Positions 14,916-25,846 are shown, numbered from the stretch's first letter. The stretch: 39,338 nucleotides of DNA from Cytophagaceae bacterium (GCA_024642485.1 JAHEAY010000009.1:1-39338), one strand, 5' to 3'. Notes: generated by a model not told the origin, from the sequence alone. Program-made: numbers and translations.

Positions 14916-16214
14916 ATGCGATATACATTAGTACTACTATTTGTTTCTACGAGCCTATTCGCTCAGAAAAATATTACTGCAGCTTCCGATGCTACGGCTC
15001 CATTGCACGCTTTACAGCCTGATTATCCTACGCATTATGGTGCGGCAAAGCCGGAAGAGGTACAGTCGGTTATCGATCGTGTTTTCAATTACCTCGAAGT
15101 TGCAACCCCCAATCATTTTGTGAATAAAACGACGGGTGCTGTTTGGTCACCTAGTCAGCCCTTTGAAGATCAGACGGTTTTCTCTAAAGGAGATTTTCGG
15201 CCTATTTCGTATGAATGGGGCGTAACCTATTCGGGGATGTTGGAACTGAGCCGCATCACAGGTTCTGCCAAATACAAGGATTATGTTTTTAATCGCTTGA
15301 ATTTAATCGCCTCAGCTATTCCCGCGGCACAAAAAAATGAATCAAAACACGTATTGCATGGATTGATTCACCCGCGTGCATTGGATGACATTGGAGCGAT
15401 GGGTATGGCTGTTGTTAAAGCGAAGAAGGCCGGTTTTCAGACCGATATGTCTTTTGTGACGAAACGTGCTTCCGATTTTATTTTAAAGGAAGAGCATCGT
15501 TTACCGGATCGTACTTTGGTTCGTATTCGTCCTTTGCACCACACGATGTGGTTGGACGATATGTACATGGCGATTCCTGGACTTCTACAGTTGGGCGAAT
15601 ACGAAGAAGCGGTATTTCAATTCAATGCCTACCGCAAACGTATGTTCAATCCGAGTTTGAATATTTACATGCATGGTTATTTGGTGGATGCCGAAGAACA
15701 TCCCGAGTTTCACTGGGCGCGTGCTAATGGATGGGCCCTATTAACGACATGTGAAATGCTTGAGTTTTTGCCGGCGAATCATCCTGCCCGCCCTGAGATC
15801 TTAAATCAGTTGAAGCTTCATTTAAAAGGTTTGATGTCCTATCAAGATGGAACGGGATTTTGGCATCAATTAATTGATAAAAATGACTCGTATTTAGAGA
15901 CATCTGCAACAGCCATTTATACTTATGTGATTGCTAAAGGCATTAACATGGGTTGGTTAGATCCGAAAATTTACGGCCCTGCGGCTTTATTAGGCTGGAA
16001 TGCAGTCGCTTCCAAAGTGAACGAAAAAGGGCATGTGGAAGGTACTTGCGTGGGAACGGGCTTGGCTTGGGATCCTGCATTCTATTACTACCGACCGATT
16101 TCCCCATTTGCGGCGCATGGCTACGGGCCTGTATTATTGGCAGGATCTGCAATCATGGAATTGGTGAAAAACAAGAATTACCAAATCAATGATTCTGCTG
16201 TGCATTTGAAATAA
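14916..16214 (+). CDS. Unsaturated rhamnogalacturonyl/glucuronyl hydrolase, GH105/GH88-like
   Basis: A 432-residue secreted protein. I chose the ATG at 14916 because two earlier in-frame ATGs (14895, 14898) fall inside the upstream terminator hairpin, and because MRYTLVLLFVSTSLFAQ is then a perfect signal peptide. The alternative start at 14895 adds 7 residues. The (alpha/alpha)6 barrel shows typical motifs: SYEWGVTYSGMLELSRITG, RALDDIGAMGMAV, MWLDDMYM (Asp214/215) and HWARANGWALLTTCEMLEFLP. The WLDDxYM motif is the GH105 signature region with the catalytic Asp. The enzyme should hydrate and cleave 4,5-unsaturated uronic acids from oligosaccharides released by pectin lyases. KduD follows 69 nt downstream, fitting uronate breakdown. 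Confidence 0.87.
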   Translation: MRYTLVLLFVSTSLFAQKNITAASDATAPLHALQPDYPTHYGAAKPEEVQSVIDRVFNYLEVATPNHFVNKTTGAVWSPSQPFEDQTVFSKGDFRPISYEWGVTYSGMLELSRITGSAKYKDYVFNRLNLIASAIPAAQKNESKHVLHGLIHPRALDDIGAMGMAVVKAKKAGFQTDMSFVTKRASDFILKEEHRLPDRTLVRIRPLHHTMWLDDMYMAIPGLLQLGEYEEAVFQFNAYRKRMFNPSLNIYMHGYLVDAEEHPEFHWARANGWALLTTCEMLEFLPANHPARPEILNQLKLHLKGLMSYQDGTGFWHQLIDKNDSYLETSATAIYTYVIAKGINMGWLDPKIYGPAALLGWNAVASKVNEKGHVEGTCVGTGLAWDPAFYYYRPISPFAAHGYGPVLLAGSAIMELVKNKNYQINDSAVHLK

Positions 16215-16283
16215 GCGGTTTAGTTTTGAGATTTTCTTTGAGTAAAGATGATTTTAATTAGCCTTTAAATATAAATTTAGTTT

Positions 16284-17048
16284 ATGCAAAAGACGTTTGA
16301 TTTAAGCGGAAAATTCGCTTTGGTGACAGGGTGTAAGAAGGGGATAGGCATGGCCATGGCGATTGGACTTGCGGAAGCGGGAGCTGATATTATTGGGGTT
16401 TCGGCTACGCTTGAATTGAATGGGTCTGACATTGAAAAGGCTGTTACTGCATTAGGACGCAAATTTAAGGCTTATCAAGCCGATTTTTCTGATCGGGAAT
16501 CCTTGTATGAATTTATCAAAGCCGTATTGCGAGATTATCCTCGGATTGACATTTTAGTGAATAATGCAGGGACGATCTTACGTGATCCTGCTGCTGAACA
16601 TTCCGACGAATATTGGGATGAGGTTCTCGAAGTGAATCTTTCCTCCCAATTTATTTTAAGTCGGGAAATTGGTCGGTCGATGCTGGCCCATGGTTCCGGA
16701 AAAATTATTTTTACCGCGTCTTTATTGAGTTTTCAGGGTGGAATCAATGTTCCTGGTTATGCAGCCAGCAAAGGGGGCATTGCACGTTTGACGATGGCTT
16801 TGGCCAACGAGTGGGCAAGTAAGGGAATTAATGTCAATGCGATTGCACCGGGCTATATTTCAACGGACAATACAACGGCATTGCGCGAAGATAAAGAGCG
16901 AAGTGCTTCAATCTTAGGGCGTATTCCAGCGAATCGTTGGGGTGAGCCTGCTGATTTCAAAGGCCCTGTGGTGTTCTTAGCTTCCGATGCATCGAAGTAT
17001 GTGCATGGGACGATTTTGACCGTGGATGGCGGGTGGATGGGGAGGTAG
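16284..17048 (+). CDS. kduD: 2-dehydro-3-deoxy-D-gluconate 5-dehydrogenase-like SDR (KduD)
   Basis: A 254-residue cytoplasmic SDR. The cofactor motif TGCKKGIG is at 15-22 and NNAG at 93-96; the catalytic set is Ser146, Tyr159 and Lys163. The strings GCKKGIG, DILVNNAGTI, SFQGGINVPGYAASKGG and the end HGTILTVDGGWMGR are typical of KduD, which interconverts 2,5-diketo-3-deoxygluconate and 2-keto-3-deoxygluconate using NAD(P)H. That places it directly after unsaturated-uronyl hydrolase in pectin breakdown, and two such hydrolases flank it. Related SDRs such as gluconate 5-dehydrogenase cannot be fully excluded. Confidence 0.87.
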   Translation: MQKTFDLSGKFALVTGCKKGIGMAMAIGLAEAGADIIGVSATLELNGSDIEKAVTALGRKFKAYQADFSDRESLYEFIKAVLRDYPRIDILVNNAGTILRDPAAEHSDEYWDEVLEVNLSSQFILSREIGRSMLAHGSGKIIFTASLLSFQGGINVPGYAASKGGIARLTMALANEWASKGINVNAIAPGYISTDNTTALREDKERSASILGRIPANRWGEPADFKGPVVFLASDASKYVHGTILTVDGGWMGR

Positions 17049-17078
17049 ACCTTGGACTTTAGACGTTGGACGTTAGAC
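17047..17078. repeat. 14-bp tandem repeat
   Basis: AGACCTTGGACTTT (17047-17060) and AGACGTTGGACGTT (17061-17074) are imperfect tandem units, followed by AGAC of a third. The first unit overlaps the kduD stop codon. Confidence 0.7.
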
Positions 17079-17091
17079 CTCGTATTTGTAG

Positions 17092-17111
17092 AGACGCGAT
17101 ACTTCGCGTCT
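17092..17111. repeat. 8-bp stem hairpin in repeat-rich intergenic region
   Basis: AGACGCGA (17092-17099), loop TACT, TCGCGTCT (17104-17111). This resembles short GC-rich palindromes seen dispersed in Bacteroidota genomes. No T-tract follows. Confidence 0.65.
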
Positions 17112-17112
17112 A

Positions 17113-17206
17113 TTTAAGTAAGAGTTAAGAAGTAAGATTAAGACTTAAAATATAAGACAGACAACTAGCGACTAGTGACTATTGACTGACAACTGATTAC
17201 TGACAA
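17113..17206. repeat. Degenerate AAGA/GACT-type simple repeat
   Basis: A run of near-repeats: AAGTAAGAG, TTAAGAAGTAAG, then GACAACTAGC, GACTAGTGAC, TATTGACTGAC, AACTGATTACTGAC. The period is about 7 to 8 nt and imperfect. It fills the gap up to the GH88 start. I see no gene or RNA in it. Confidence 0.55.
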
Positions 17207-17210
17207 ACCT

Positions 17211-18374
17211 ATGAAAAAACTTATTCTCCTCGCACTATTGGCACCACTGTCAGTTTTTGCGCAAAAAATCGATGTCAACAAGCAATTCAAATTAGCTGAA
17301 CAGCAGTATCAACGCATGTTGGCAGATCATCCAGATACTTCGGTAACGGTGCATTCTGCAAAACAGGACGGTACTTACCGGAATTTGCCGTCGAGTTGGT
17401 GGTGCTCTGGATTTTTTCCTGGTGCGCTGTGGCAATTGTATGAGCGGTCACATGATGTGCGGTGGGAAAAAGCTGCACGTTTATGGACAGCTGCTGTGGA
17501 GAAAGAACAATACAATACGGGTACACATGATTTAGGATTTATGATGTATGATTCCTTTGGGCAAGAATTACGTTTGACCAAAGATCCACATGCCAAACAA
17601 GTGTTAATTCAATCAGCAAAATCGTTGGCAAGCCGATTTGATCCAGCCATTGGTTTGATCAAATCATGGAATAGCTTCAAGGGAGGTTATAAATACCCAG
17701 TGATTATCGACAACATGATGAATTTAGAATTGTTGTTCTGGGCTTCGCGGGAAACTGGGGATGCACGCTTTAGACAAATCGCCATCACACATGCGGATAA
17801 CACGATGAAGAATCATTTCCGTCCCGATAATTCCAGTTATCATGTGATTTTATATGATGTAGATGGAAAGGTTTTGGCAAAAAAACAACATCAGGGCTAC
17901 TTAGATGAGTCTTGCTGGACGCGTGGACATGCTTGGGCGATGTATGGTTATGTGGAAATGTACCGCAATACGAAGGATAAAAAATATTTGGATTTTGCGC
18001 AAAAAATCTCCGATTACTATTTAAATCATCCCAATTTGCCTGCGGATAAAATTCCTTATTGGGACTTCTATGCGCCTAATATTCCCAACGAAGAGCGCGA
18101 TGCTTCTGCTGGTGCGATTGCCGCATCTGCGTTGTTGGAGTTAAGTACCTATTCGGGTGAAAAAGGCAAGCGCTATTACGCGGATGCTGTGAAGATGTTG
18201 GAGTCTTTATCAAGTCCCGCATATCGTGCCGCATTGGGAGAAAATAACAACTTCTTGATAAAACATTGCGTAGGTGCTAAATCCTTGAATTCGGAGATTG
18301 ATGTTCCATTGATTTATGCGGATTACTACTACTTGGAAGGATTGTTGCGTTACGAGCGTTATAATAAAAAATAG
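17211..18374 (+). CDS. Unsaturated beta-glucuronyl hydrolase, GH88
   Basis: A 387-residue secreted protein (signal MKKLILLALLAPLSVFAQ). The GH88 landmarks are present: NTGTHDLGFMMYDSFG with Asp107, and YPVIIDNMMNLELLFWAS with Asp167; these correspond to the two catalytic aspartates (Asp88/Asp149) of the Bacillus enzyme. WTRGHAWAMYGYVEMYR and ERDASAGAIAASALLEL are further family motifs. It hydrates the 4,5-unsaturated uronic acid at the non-reducing end of oligosaccharides from glycosaminoglycan, ulvan or other acidic polysaccharide lyases. It is next to kduD and a GH105-like gene but behind a 162-nt repeat-rich gap. The exact glycan is unknown. Confidence 0.92.
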   Translation: MKKLILLALLAPLSVFAQKIDVNKQFKLAEQQYQRMLADHPDTSVTVHSAKQDGTYRNLPSSWWCSGFFPGALWQLYERSHDVRWEKAARLWTAAVEKEQYNTGTHDLGFMMYDSFGQELRLTKDPHAKQVLIQSAKSLASRFDPAIGLIKSWNSFKGGYKYPVIIDNMMNLELLFWASRETGDARFRQIAITHADNTMKNHFRPDNSSYHVILYDVDGKVLAKKQHQGYLDESCWTRGHAWAMYGYVEMYRNTKDKKYLDFAQKISDYYLNHPNLPADKIPYWDFYAPNIPNEERDASAGAIAASALLELSTYSGEKGKRYYADAVKMLESLSSPAYRAALGENNNFLIKHCVGAKSLNSEIDVPLIYADYYYLEGLLRYERYNKK

Positions 18375-18386
18375 GGTTCTCCGTTC

Positions 18387-18419
18387 AGCTTTGGCAAACC
18401 TTTAAGGATTGCCAAAGCT
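18387..18419. repeat. REP-like 33-nt hairpin, copy C
   Basis: AGCTTTGGCAA pairs with TTGCCAAAGCT, around an A-A mismatch, CCT/AGG and loop TTA. It lies 12 nt after the GH88 stop and upstream of the purH promoter. Confidence 0.85.
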
Positions 18420-18431
18420 AAGGGAATGGGC

Positions 18432-18462
18432 TTGCTCAAGCTAAGCAAAATGCGTACATTTG
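18432..18462 (+). promoter_or_regulatory. Candidate purH promoter
   Basis: TTG (18432-18434) and TACATTTG (18455-18462) are separated by 20 nt, matching the Bacteroidota TTTG-N19/20-TAnnTTTG pattern. It lies 24 nt before the ATG at 18487 and excludes the upstream in-frame ATG at 18460 as start. A small GCTTG/CAAGC inverted repeat overlaps the -33 element. Confidence 0.5.
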
Positions 18463-18486
18463 TGGCTTCATTTTTTATTAAGCCCC

Positions 18487-20010
18487 ATGTCAGTAAAAAA
18501 AATCCAATCAGCCTTAATTTCGGTTTATTACAAAGACGGTTTAGCACCGATTATCCAAGAACTTCATAAAAATGGCGTAACGCTTTATTCAACAGGAGGG
18601 ACACAGTCTTTCATTGAAGAATTAGGTATTCCTGTGATTGCTGTGGAGGATTTAACGGGTTATCCTTCCATCTTTGGTGGTCGTGTAAAAACCTTGCATC
18701 CGAAGGTTTTTGGAGGTATTTTACATCGTCGTGATTTGGCTTCCGACGTGGAAGTTGCCAAACAATACGATATTCCAGCGTTGGATTTAGTGATGGTGGA
18801 TTTATATCCGTTTGAAGAAACTGTGGCATCAGGTGCTTCAGATGAAGATATTATTGAGAAAATTGATATCGGGGGTATTTCCTTGATTCGTGGTGGTGCC
18901 AAAAACTTCAACGATGTGCTAATCGTTTCTTCACGTGATCAATACGCGGAGGTTTCAGCGATTTTTGCTGCACATGGTACGACTTCAACAACTTTAGCAG
19001 AACGTAGAAGCTTTGCTCAAAAAGCATTTGCTGTTTCATCGCATTACGATGGAGCAATCCAACGCTATTTTGCAGGTGAAATGGCTGATTTGGCTAATTA
19101 TACAAGCTTACCTGCGAATGGTTTGCGTTATGGAGAAAACCCTCACCAACATGGTACTTTCTACGGAGATTTGTCGGCCTTGTTCGATAAATTACATGGC
19201 AAAGAATTGTCTTACAACAATTTAGTTGACGTAGATGCTTGCATTACCTTGTTAGATGAATTTGATGAAACGGCTTTCGTGATCATTAAACACATGAATG
19301 CCTGTGGAGTTGCTACGGGTCAAACGGTGAAAGAGGCTTATGATAAGGCATTGTCTTGTGATCCTGTTTCGGCATTTGGTGGCGTTTTGGCAACGAATAA
19401 TGAAGTTGATAAAGCAGCGGCAGAGTCGATTAATCCTTTATTCTGTGAGATCTTGATCGCACCGTCGTTTACTGAGGAGGCTTTGGAGATTTTGAAAACG
19501 AAAAAGAATCGAATTTTATTGAAGCGTAATGCGGTTGAGTTTCCAAAGAAAATGTTCAAGACTTTATTGAACGGTGTATTGGAGCAAGATAAAGATTTAG
19601 TGATGGAAGGTGTGGCCGATTTCAAAACGGTGACAAAACGCGTTCCTACGGAAGAGCAAAAGCGTGCTTTGGCATTTGCTTTAAAGATCTGTAAGCATAC
19701 GAAATCGAATACGATTGTATTAGCGAATGATGGTCAGTTATTAGCGTCAGGTGTAGGTCAAACCTCACGCGTGGATGCATTGAAGCAGGCAATTGATAAA
19801 GCGAAAGAATTCGGTTTTGATTTGAATGGAGCGGTGATGGCATCCGATGCATTTTTCCCATTCCCAGATTGTGTGGAGATTGCAGGAAATGCGGGGATTG
19901 TTGCGGTTACGCAGCCCGGTGGTTCGATTAAAGACCAGGATTCAATTGCCTATTGTGATGCGAATGATATCGCCATGGTGATGACTGGAATTCGCCACTT
20001 TAAGCATTAG
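18487..20010 (+). CDS. purH: Bifunctional AICAR transformylase/IMP cyclohydrolase
   Basis: A 507-residue protein, the usual length of PurH in Bacteroidota. I chose ATG 18487 (MSVKKIQSALISVYYKDGL) because a promoter-like sequence covers the earlier ATG at 18460. The N-terminal IMP cyclohydrolase (MGS-like) domain shows YSTGGTQSFIEELGI, GGRVKTLHPKVFGGIL and DLVMVDLYPFEETV. The transformylase part shows LRYGENPHQ, KHMNACGVATG (usually KHxNPCG/KHxNACG), SAFGGVLA and the end GIRHFKH. It catalyses the last two steps of purine synthesis in the cytoplasm. It is not in a purine operon; gyrB follows. Confidence 0.97.
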   Translation: MSVKKIQSALISVYYKDGLAPIIQELHKNGVTLYSTGGTQSFIEELGIPVIAVEDLTGYPSIFGGRVKTLHPKVFGGILHRRDLASDVEVAKQYDIPALDLVMVDLYPFEETVASGASDEDIIEKIDIGGISLIRGGAKNFNDVLIVSSRDQYAEVSAIFAAHGTTSTTLAERRSFAQKAFAVSSHYDGAIQRYFAGEMADLANYTSLPANGLRYGENPHQHGTFYGDLSALFDKLHGKELSYNNLVDVDACITLLDEFDETAFVIIKHMNACGVATGQTVKEAYDKALSCDPVSAFGGVLATNNEVDKAAAESINPLFCEILIAPSFTEEALEILKTKKNRILLKRNAVEFPKKMFKTLLNGVLEQDKDLVMEGVADFKTVTKRVPTEEQKRALAFALKICKHTKSNTIVLANDGQLLASGVGQTSRVDALKQAIDKAKEFGFDLNGAVMASDAFFPFPDCVEIAGNAGIVAVTQPGGSIKDQDSIAYCDANDIAMVMTGIRHFKH

Positions 20011-20059
20011 GATTATTCGGCAAAAATTTATATTTTTAAGGCTAGGATTCAACAATTAA

Positions 20060-22072
<2,013 letters not shown>

Positions 22073-22076
22073 TCCG

Positions 22077-22295
22077 ATGGAGGTTGATTTTAAAGCCTAT
22101 CATTTGCGTGGCATTCACGCAAGCACTGCGGAGGAAAAACAACAGATCAATCAAGAGTTGAAAGATCTTTACGATTCCTTAACAGAAGCTGATAAACGAA
22201 TATTTAATTTGGAGCTTCAGAAATTCTTGGCCACTGAAATGGGGCGCCTAGGTTCTGATTATGAAGCGATCAAAAACCAAATTCCAGAAGCCTAA
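22077..22295 (+). CDS. Small conserved hypothetical protein between gyrB and ppk1
   Basis: A 72-residue, highly charged and probably all-helical protein (HLRGIHASTAEEKQQINQELKDLYDSL and TEADKRIFNLELQKFLATEMGRL look like two amphipathic helices). No signal peptide, membrane segment or Cys is present. It sits 4 nt after gyrB and 2 nt before ppk1, so it is surely co-transcribed. Codon use is like that of its neighbours and the ORF is complete, so I take it as a real gene. Its function is unknown; gene position is the only hint. Confidence 0.8.
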   Translation: MEVDFKAYHLRGIHASTAEEKQQINQELKDLYDSLTEADKRIFNLELQKFLATEMGRLGSDYEAIKNQIPEA

Positions 22296-22297
22296 TC

Positions 22298-24586
22298 ATG
22301 AGTGATTCAAAATTAGATCAAATTATTAACGAAACAGAAGATTCCTCTCAGGGGAATCTTTTGTCGTTCCTACAACCCAAGAATTGGAAGATTAATTTGA
22401 TGGCACCTCGTGAAGCAAAGCGCAAGGTGGAAAAGTCCATGCAAAAGGCGCAGGATACCATTGCTAAAGCCCGATTTATTTCACGGGATTTATCGTGGTT
22501 GAAGTTCGATGAGCGGGTTTTGGATCAAGCGAGAGATACAGAGAAAAGTCTTTTCGACCGATTGAAGTTCTTGGCGATTACCGCTTCTAATCTCGATGAA
22601 TTCTTTACGATTCGTATTGGTTCATTGTATAATTACATCGATTTCGGGAAAGAACGCACAGATTATTCTGGGTTACGTGAAGTGCCTTTCAAGCAAACAT
22701 TAATTGCATCTGCACAAGAATTCAGTCAAGAAAAACACCGACTCTTCATCGAAGAAATTCTGCCTTTGTTTCCGGATAATGGATTGATGTTGGCTACATT
22801 AGATGATTTGTCGGCCGACGAATTAGCAGATGCGGAGGCTTATTTTCATCGGACAATCTACCCGATGTTGACCCCCATGGTTTTTGACCATACGCATACA
22901 TTCCCTAGTTTATTAGCCAAAACGCTCATTTTTGGTGTCGTTACGGTCGGAATTGCTGATAAGAAAAATGCCAAAGGCAAATATGAAAAGGATCGCAAGA
23001 TTTCGTTTGTTCAGATACCTTTGAATTTGACGCGTTTATATGTGATTGAGCGTGATGATAAAGTCTTGTTTTTACCCATTGAGCAAATTATTCGTCATTA
23101 TTTACAAGTTCTTTATCGGAATGTTGAAATCGAGTCGACGACCTTGTTCCGTATTACGCGAAATGGAGATTTCGATGTGGTGGAACATGAAGATGCGGAA
23201 ACGGATTTTGTGGATGAGATCAAAAAGAAAATTAAGGATCGTCGTTTAGGGCGTGTAACTCGTGTTGAGGTGGAGGAAAATCATTCAGATTTTCTTTTAA
23301 GTGAAATGTTGAAACGCTGGAATTTAGAGCTAGCTGATATCTTTATCAAGAAATCCATACTTGATTTTACGGCATTTTGGCAAATACTTAAACACCCTGA
23401 GTTTAAATCGAAAGTCGCTGCGAATCCGGCTGTGGTTCCTCCTTTGGGACTGAAATCGATTCACATAAGTGATATTTTTGAGACGATGAAGCGCGGGGAT
23501 ATCCTCTTGCATCACCCATACAATAATTTTGAACCGGTTATTCAGTTATTGGAACAAGCAGCTGATGATCCTAATGTTTTGGCTATCAAAATTACGCTCT
23601 ATCGTATTTCAAAAAATTCTCGGATTGCTTCTGCATTATTACGTGCCGCTGAACAAGGGAAGCACGTTTCCGTGTTGTTTGAAGTAAAAGCGCGCTTTGA
23701 TGAGGAGAATAATATTCGGGAGGCGACACGTTTACAAAAAGCAGGTTGTTTTGTGATTTACGGAATTCCGGGTTTAAAAACGCATACCAAATTACTACAG
23801 GTTATTCGAAATGAAGGATCTCATGTCATGAGTTATGCCCATTTATCATCTGGTAATTACAATGAAGATACGGCGAAACTTTATACCGATTTAGGCTTAC
23901 TGACGACGGATTCGCGGATTACGCAAGATATCTCGGAGTTTTTCAATGTAATTACGGGGCATTCGATGCCTACGCATTATGAACATTTAATTACGGCTCC
24001 GCGCGATATGCGTAACCGTCTCATCGAAATGATCGAAGAGGAAATTGAAAATCATAAGCAAGGTATTTCGGCAGGTATTTGTTGGAAAATCAATTCCTTA
24101 CAAGATTTAGAAACGATGGAAGCACTCTATAAAGCTTCCAAAGCGGGTGTGCCTGTATTATTGATTATTCGTGGAATTTGCTGCATTCGTCCGCAACGTT
24201 CGGGATTGTCGGATAATATTTACATCAAATCGATCGTAGGGAATTATTTGGAGCATACACGTCTATATTATTTCCATCGAGGCGGTGAACCTAAAGTTTA
24301 TGGTGGTTCGGCGGACGTGATGGTGCGAAGCTTTGACCGTCGGATAGAATCCCTTTTTGAAATGGTGAATCCACGTGCTAAGAACATGGCAATTACCATT
24401 TTAGACTGGAATTTGCGAGATACCGTGAACTCCTATGAAATGCAGGAAGATGGGAATTATTGGAAGGTAGAAAGTAGTGAGCCATTTAATATTCACCAAG
24501 CATTTTATGAAATTACCGAGGAAGATTTGATTGAACAGCTTACCTTTGAAAAATATACCGTCAATTTGACGCAAACTGAAAACTAA
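22298..24586 (+). CDS. ppk1: Polyphosphate kinase 1
   Basis: A 762-residue protein with all PPK1 domains: N-terminal FISRDLSWLKFDERVLDQARD, the head domain, and two phospholipase-D-like catalytic domains. The autophosphorylated His is expected at 496 in GLKTHTKLL (equivalent to E. coli His435), and His515 in YAHLSSGNYNEDTAKLYTDLGLLT is the second conserved histidine. It makes polyphosphate from ATP reversibly, at the membrane. It has an extra N-terminal extension of about 65 residues with charged, low-complexity sequence before the family start. It lies 2 nt behind the small unknown gene. Confidence 0.97.
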   Translation: MSDSKLDQIINETEDSSQGNLLSFLQPKNWKINLMAPREAKRKVEKSMQKAQDTIAKARFISRDLSWLKFDERVLDQARDTEKSLFDRLKFLAITASNLDEFFTIRIGSLYNYIDFGKERTDYSGLREVPFKQTLIASAQEFSQEKHRLFIEEILPLFPDNGLMLATLDDLSADELADAEAYFHRTIYPMLTPMVFDHTHTFPSLLAKTLIFGVVTVGIADKKNAKGKYEKDRKISFVQIPLNLTRLYVIERDDKVLFLPIEQIIRHYLQVLYRNVEIESTTLFRITRNGDFDVVEHEDAETDFVDEIKKKIKDRRLGRVTRVEVEENHSDFLLSEMLKRWNLELADIFIKKSILDFTAFWQILKHPEFKSKVAANPAVVPPLGLKSIHISDIFETMKRGDILLHHPYNNFEPVIQLLEQAADDPNVLAIKITLYRISKNSRIASALLRAAEQGKHVSVLFEVKARFDEENNIREATRLQKAGCFVIYGIPGLKTHTKLLQVIRNEGSHVMSYAHLSSGNYNEDTAKLYTDLGLLTTDSRITQDISEFFNVITGHSMPTHYEHLITAPRDMRNRLIEMIEEEIENHKQGISAGICWKINSLQDLETMEALYKASKAGVPVLLIIRGICCIRPQRSGLSDNIYIKSIVGNYLEHTRLYYFHRGGEPKVYGGSADVMVRSFDRRIESLFEMVNPRAKNMAITILDWNLRDTVNSYEMQEDGNYWKVESSEPFNIHQAFYEITEEDLIEQLTFEKYTVNLTQTEN

Positions 24587-24606
24587 TTTACACCAACAAC
24601 AAACGA

Positions 24607-25845
24607 ATGGAAAGATTTACAGGCTTACTGGGGATTGTCTTGATTTTAGGCGTTTCTTTTTTAATGTCCAATAACCGCAAGGCAATTAATTACCGTACTG
24701 TAGGTGTGGGGCTATTAATACAAGTAGGCTTAGCCGTTTTTATCTTGAAAACGGAAGTCGGCCAAGCAACTTTCCAATGGTTAGGCGATTCGATTAATAC
24801 CTTATTAGGTCAGGCAGATAAAGGGGCTCAATTTGTTTTTGGATCTTTGGTTGATCGTAAATTGATGTCACAGGCTTTTGGAGCAGGCAATGATTATATT
24901 TTCTTCTTTAAAGTTGTCCCAACCATCATTTTTGTAGCTGTTCTTGTGAATATGTTTTATCACATGGGCGTGCTTCAGCGTGTTGTATCCACGATGGGAA
25001 AGGGTGTTCACTGGTTGATGGGGGTGAGTGGAGCTGAGGCTTTATCCAATGTAGCTTCGACCTTCGTAGGTCAAGTTGAGGCTCAAATCATGATTAAGCC
25101 TTATTTGAAAAACATGACGAATTCGGAGTTGATGGCATCCATGACAGGTTCTTTCGCTTGTATCGCAGGGGGTGTTATGGCCGTTTATATTTCCTTAGGA
25201 GTTCCAGCCGCTTATTTATTAGCCGCGAGTTTAATGGCTGCGCCGGGTGCTTTGGTGATTTCAAAAATCATGTTCCCTGAAACAGAGAAGTCGGAGACCG
25301 AAGGAATGGTTAAAATGGACATCATCAAAACACATGCGAATTTAGTGGATGCAATCGCAGCGGGAGCTAGTGAAGGCTTGAAAGTAGGTTTGAATGTGAT
25401 TGCGATGTTGATTGGTTTTATTGCCTTAATTGCATTGGTCGATTTAGGTTTGGGTCACATTGGTTCTTGGATCAACATGCCATCCCTTTCCATGAATTTG
25501 ATTTTAGGAAAGGTATTTTCCGTATTCGCTTTTGCAATGGGTGTTCCTGCTCAGGATGTAGAAGTGGCGGGAGCTTTGATGGGTAAAAAAATGGTTGTGA
25601 ATGAGTTTGTCGCATACTTAGATATGGTGCATTTGAAAGCAACATTAGATCCGAAGACGATTGCCATTACTAGTTTTGCTTTGTGTGGTTTTGCCAACTT
25701 TTCTTCTGTGGCCATTCAAATTGGAGGGATTGGTGAATTAGCGCCAACACGTCGTTCCGATTTGGCAAAATTAGGTTTCAAAGCCTTGATTGCAGGAACT
25801 TTAGCTTCGTATTTATCAGCAACATTAGCCGGTTTATTATTGTAA
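24607..25845 (+). CDS. Concentrative nucleoside transporter (CNT/NupC-like)
   Basis: A 412-residue hydrophobic protein of the CNT family. MERFTGLLGIVLILGVSFLMSNNRKAINYRTVG is the typical NupC start. GAEALSNVASTFVGQVEAQIMIKPYL, GSFACIAGGVMAVYISLGVPAAYLLAASLMAAPGAL and CGFANFSSVAIQIGGIGELAPTRRSDLAKLG are family core motifs, where Gln/Asn and GxS residues contact nucleoside and Na+. It imports nucleosides by ion symport through the inner membrane. It is 20 nt after ppk1 and 1 nt before dnaG, so it is probably co-transcribed with replication genes. Confidence 0.93.
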   Translation: MERFTGLLGIVLILGVSFLMSNNRKAINYRTVGVGLLIQVGLAVFILKTEVGQATFQWLGDSINTLLGQADKGAQFVFGSLVDRKLMSQAFGAGNDYIFFFKVVPTIIFVAVLVNMFYHMGVLQRVVSTMGKGVHWLMGVSGAEALSNVASTFVGQVEAQIMIKPYLKNMTNSELMASMTGSFACIAGGVMAVYISLGVPAAYLLAASLMAAPGALVISKIMFPETEKSETEGMVKMDIIKTHANLVDAIAAGASEGLKVGLNVIAMLIGFIALIALVDLGLGHIGSWINMPSLSMNLILGKVFSVFAFAMGVPAQDVEVAGALMGKKMVVNEFVAYLDMVHLKATLDPKTIAITSFALCGFANFSSVAIQIGGIGELAPTRRSDLAKLGFKALIAGTLASYLSATLAGLLL

Positions 25846-25846
25846 T

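Noticed and set aside
18460-18486. Longer purH start at 18460
   Set aside because: It would begin inside the TACATTTG promoter-like box; PurH homologues start at MSxKKIxxAL.
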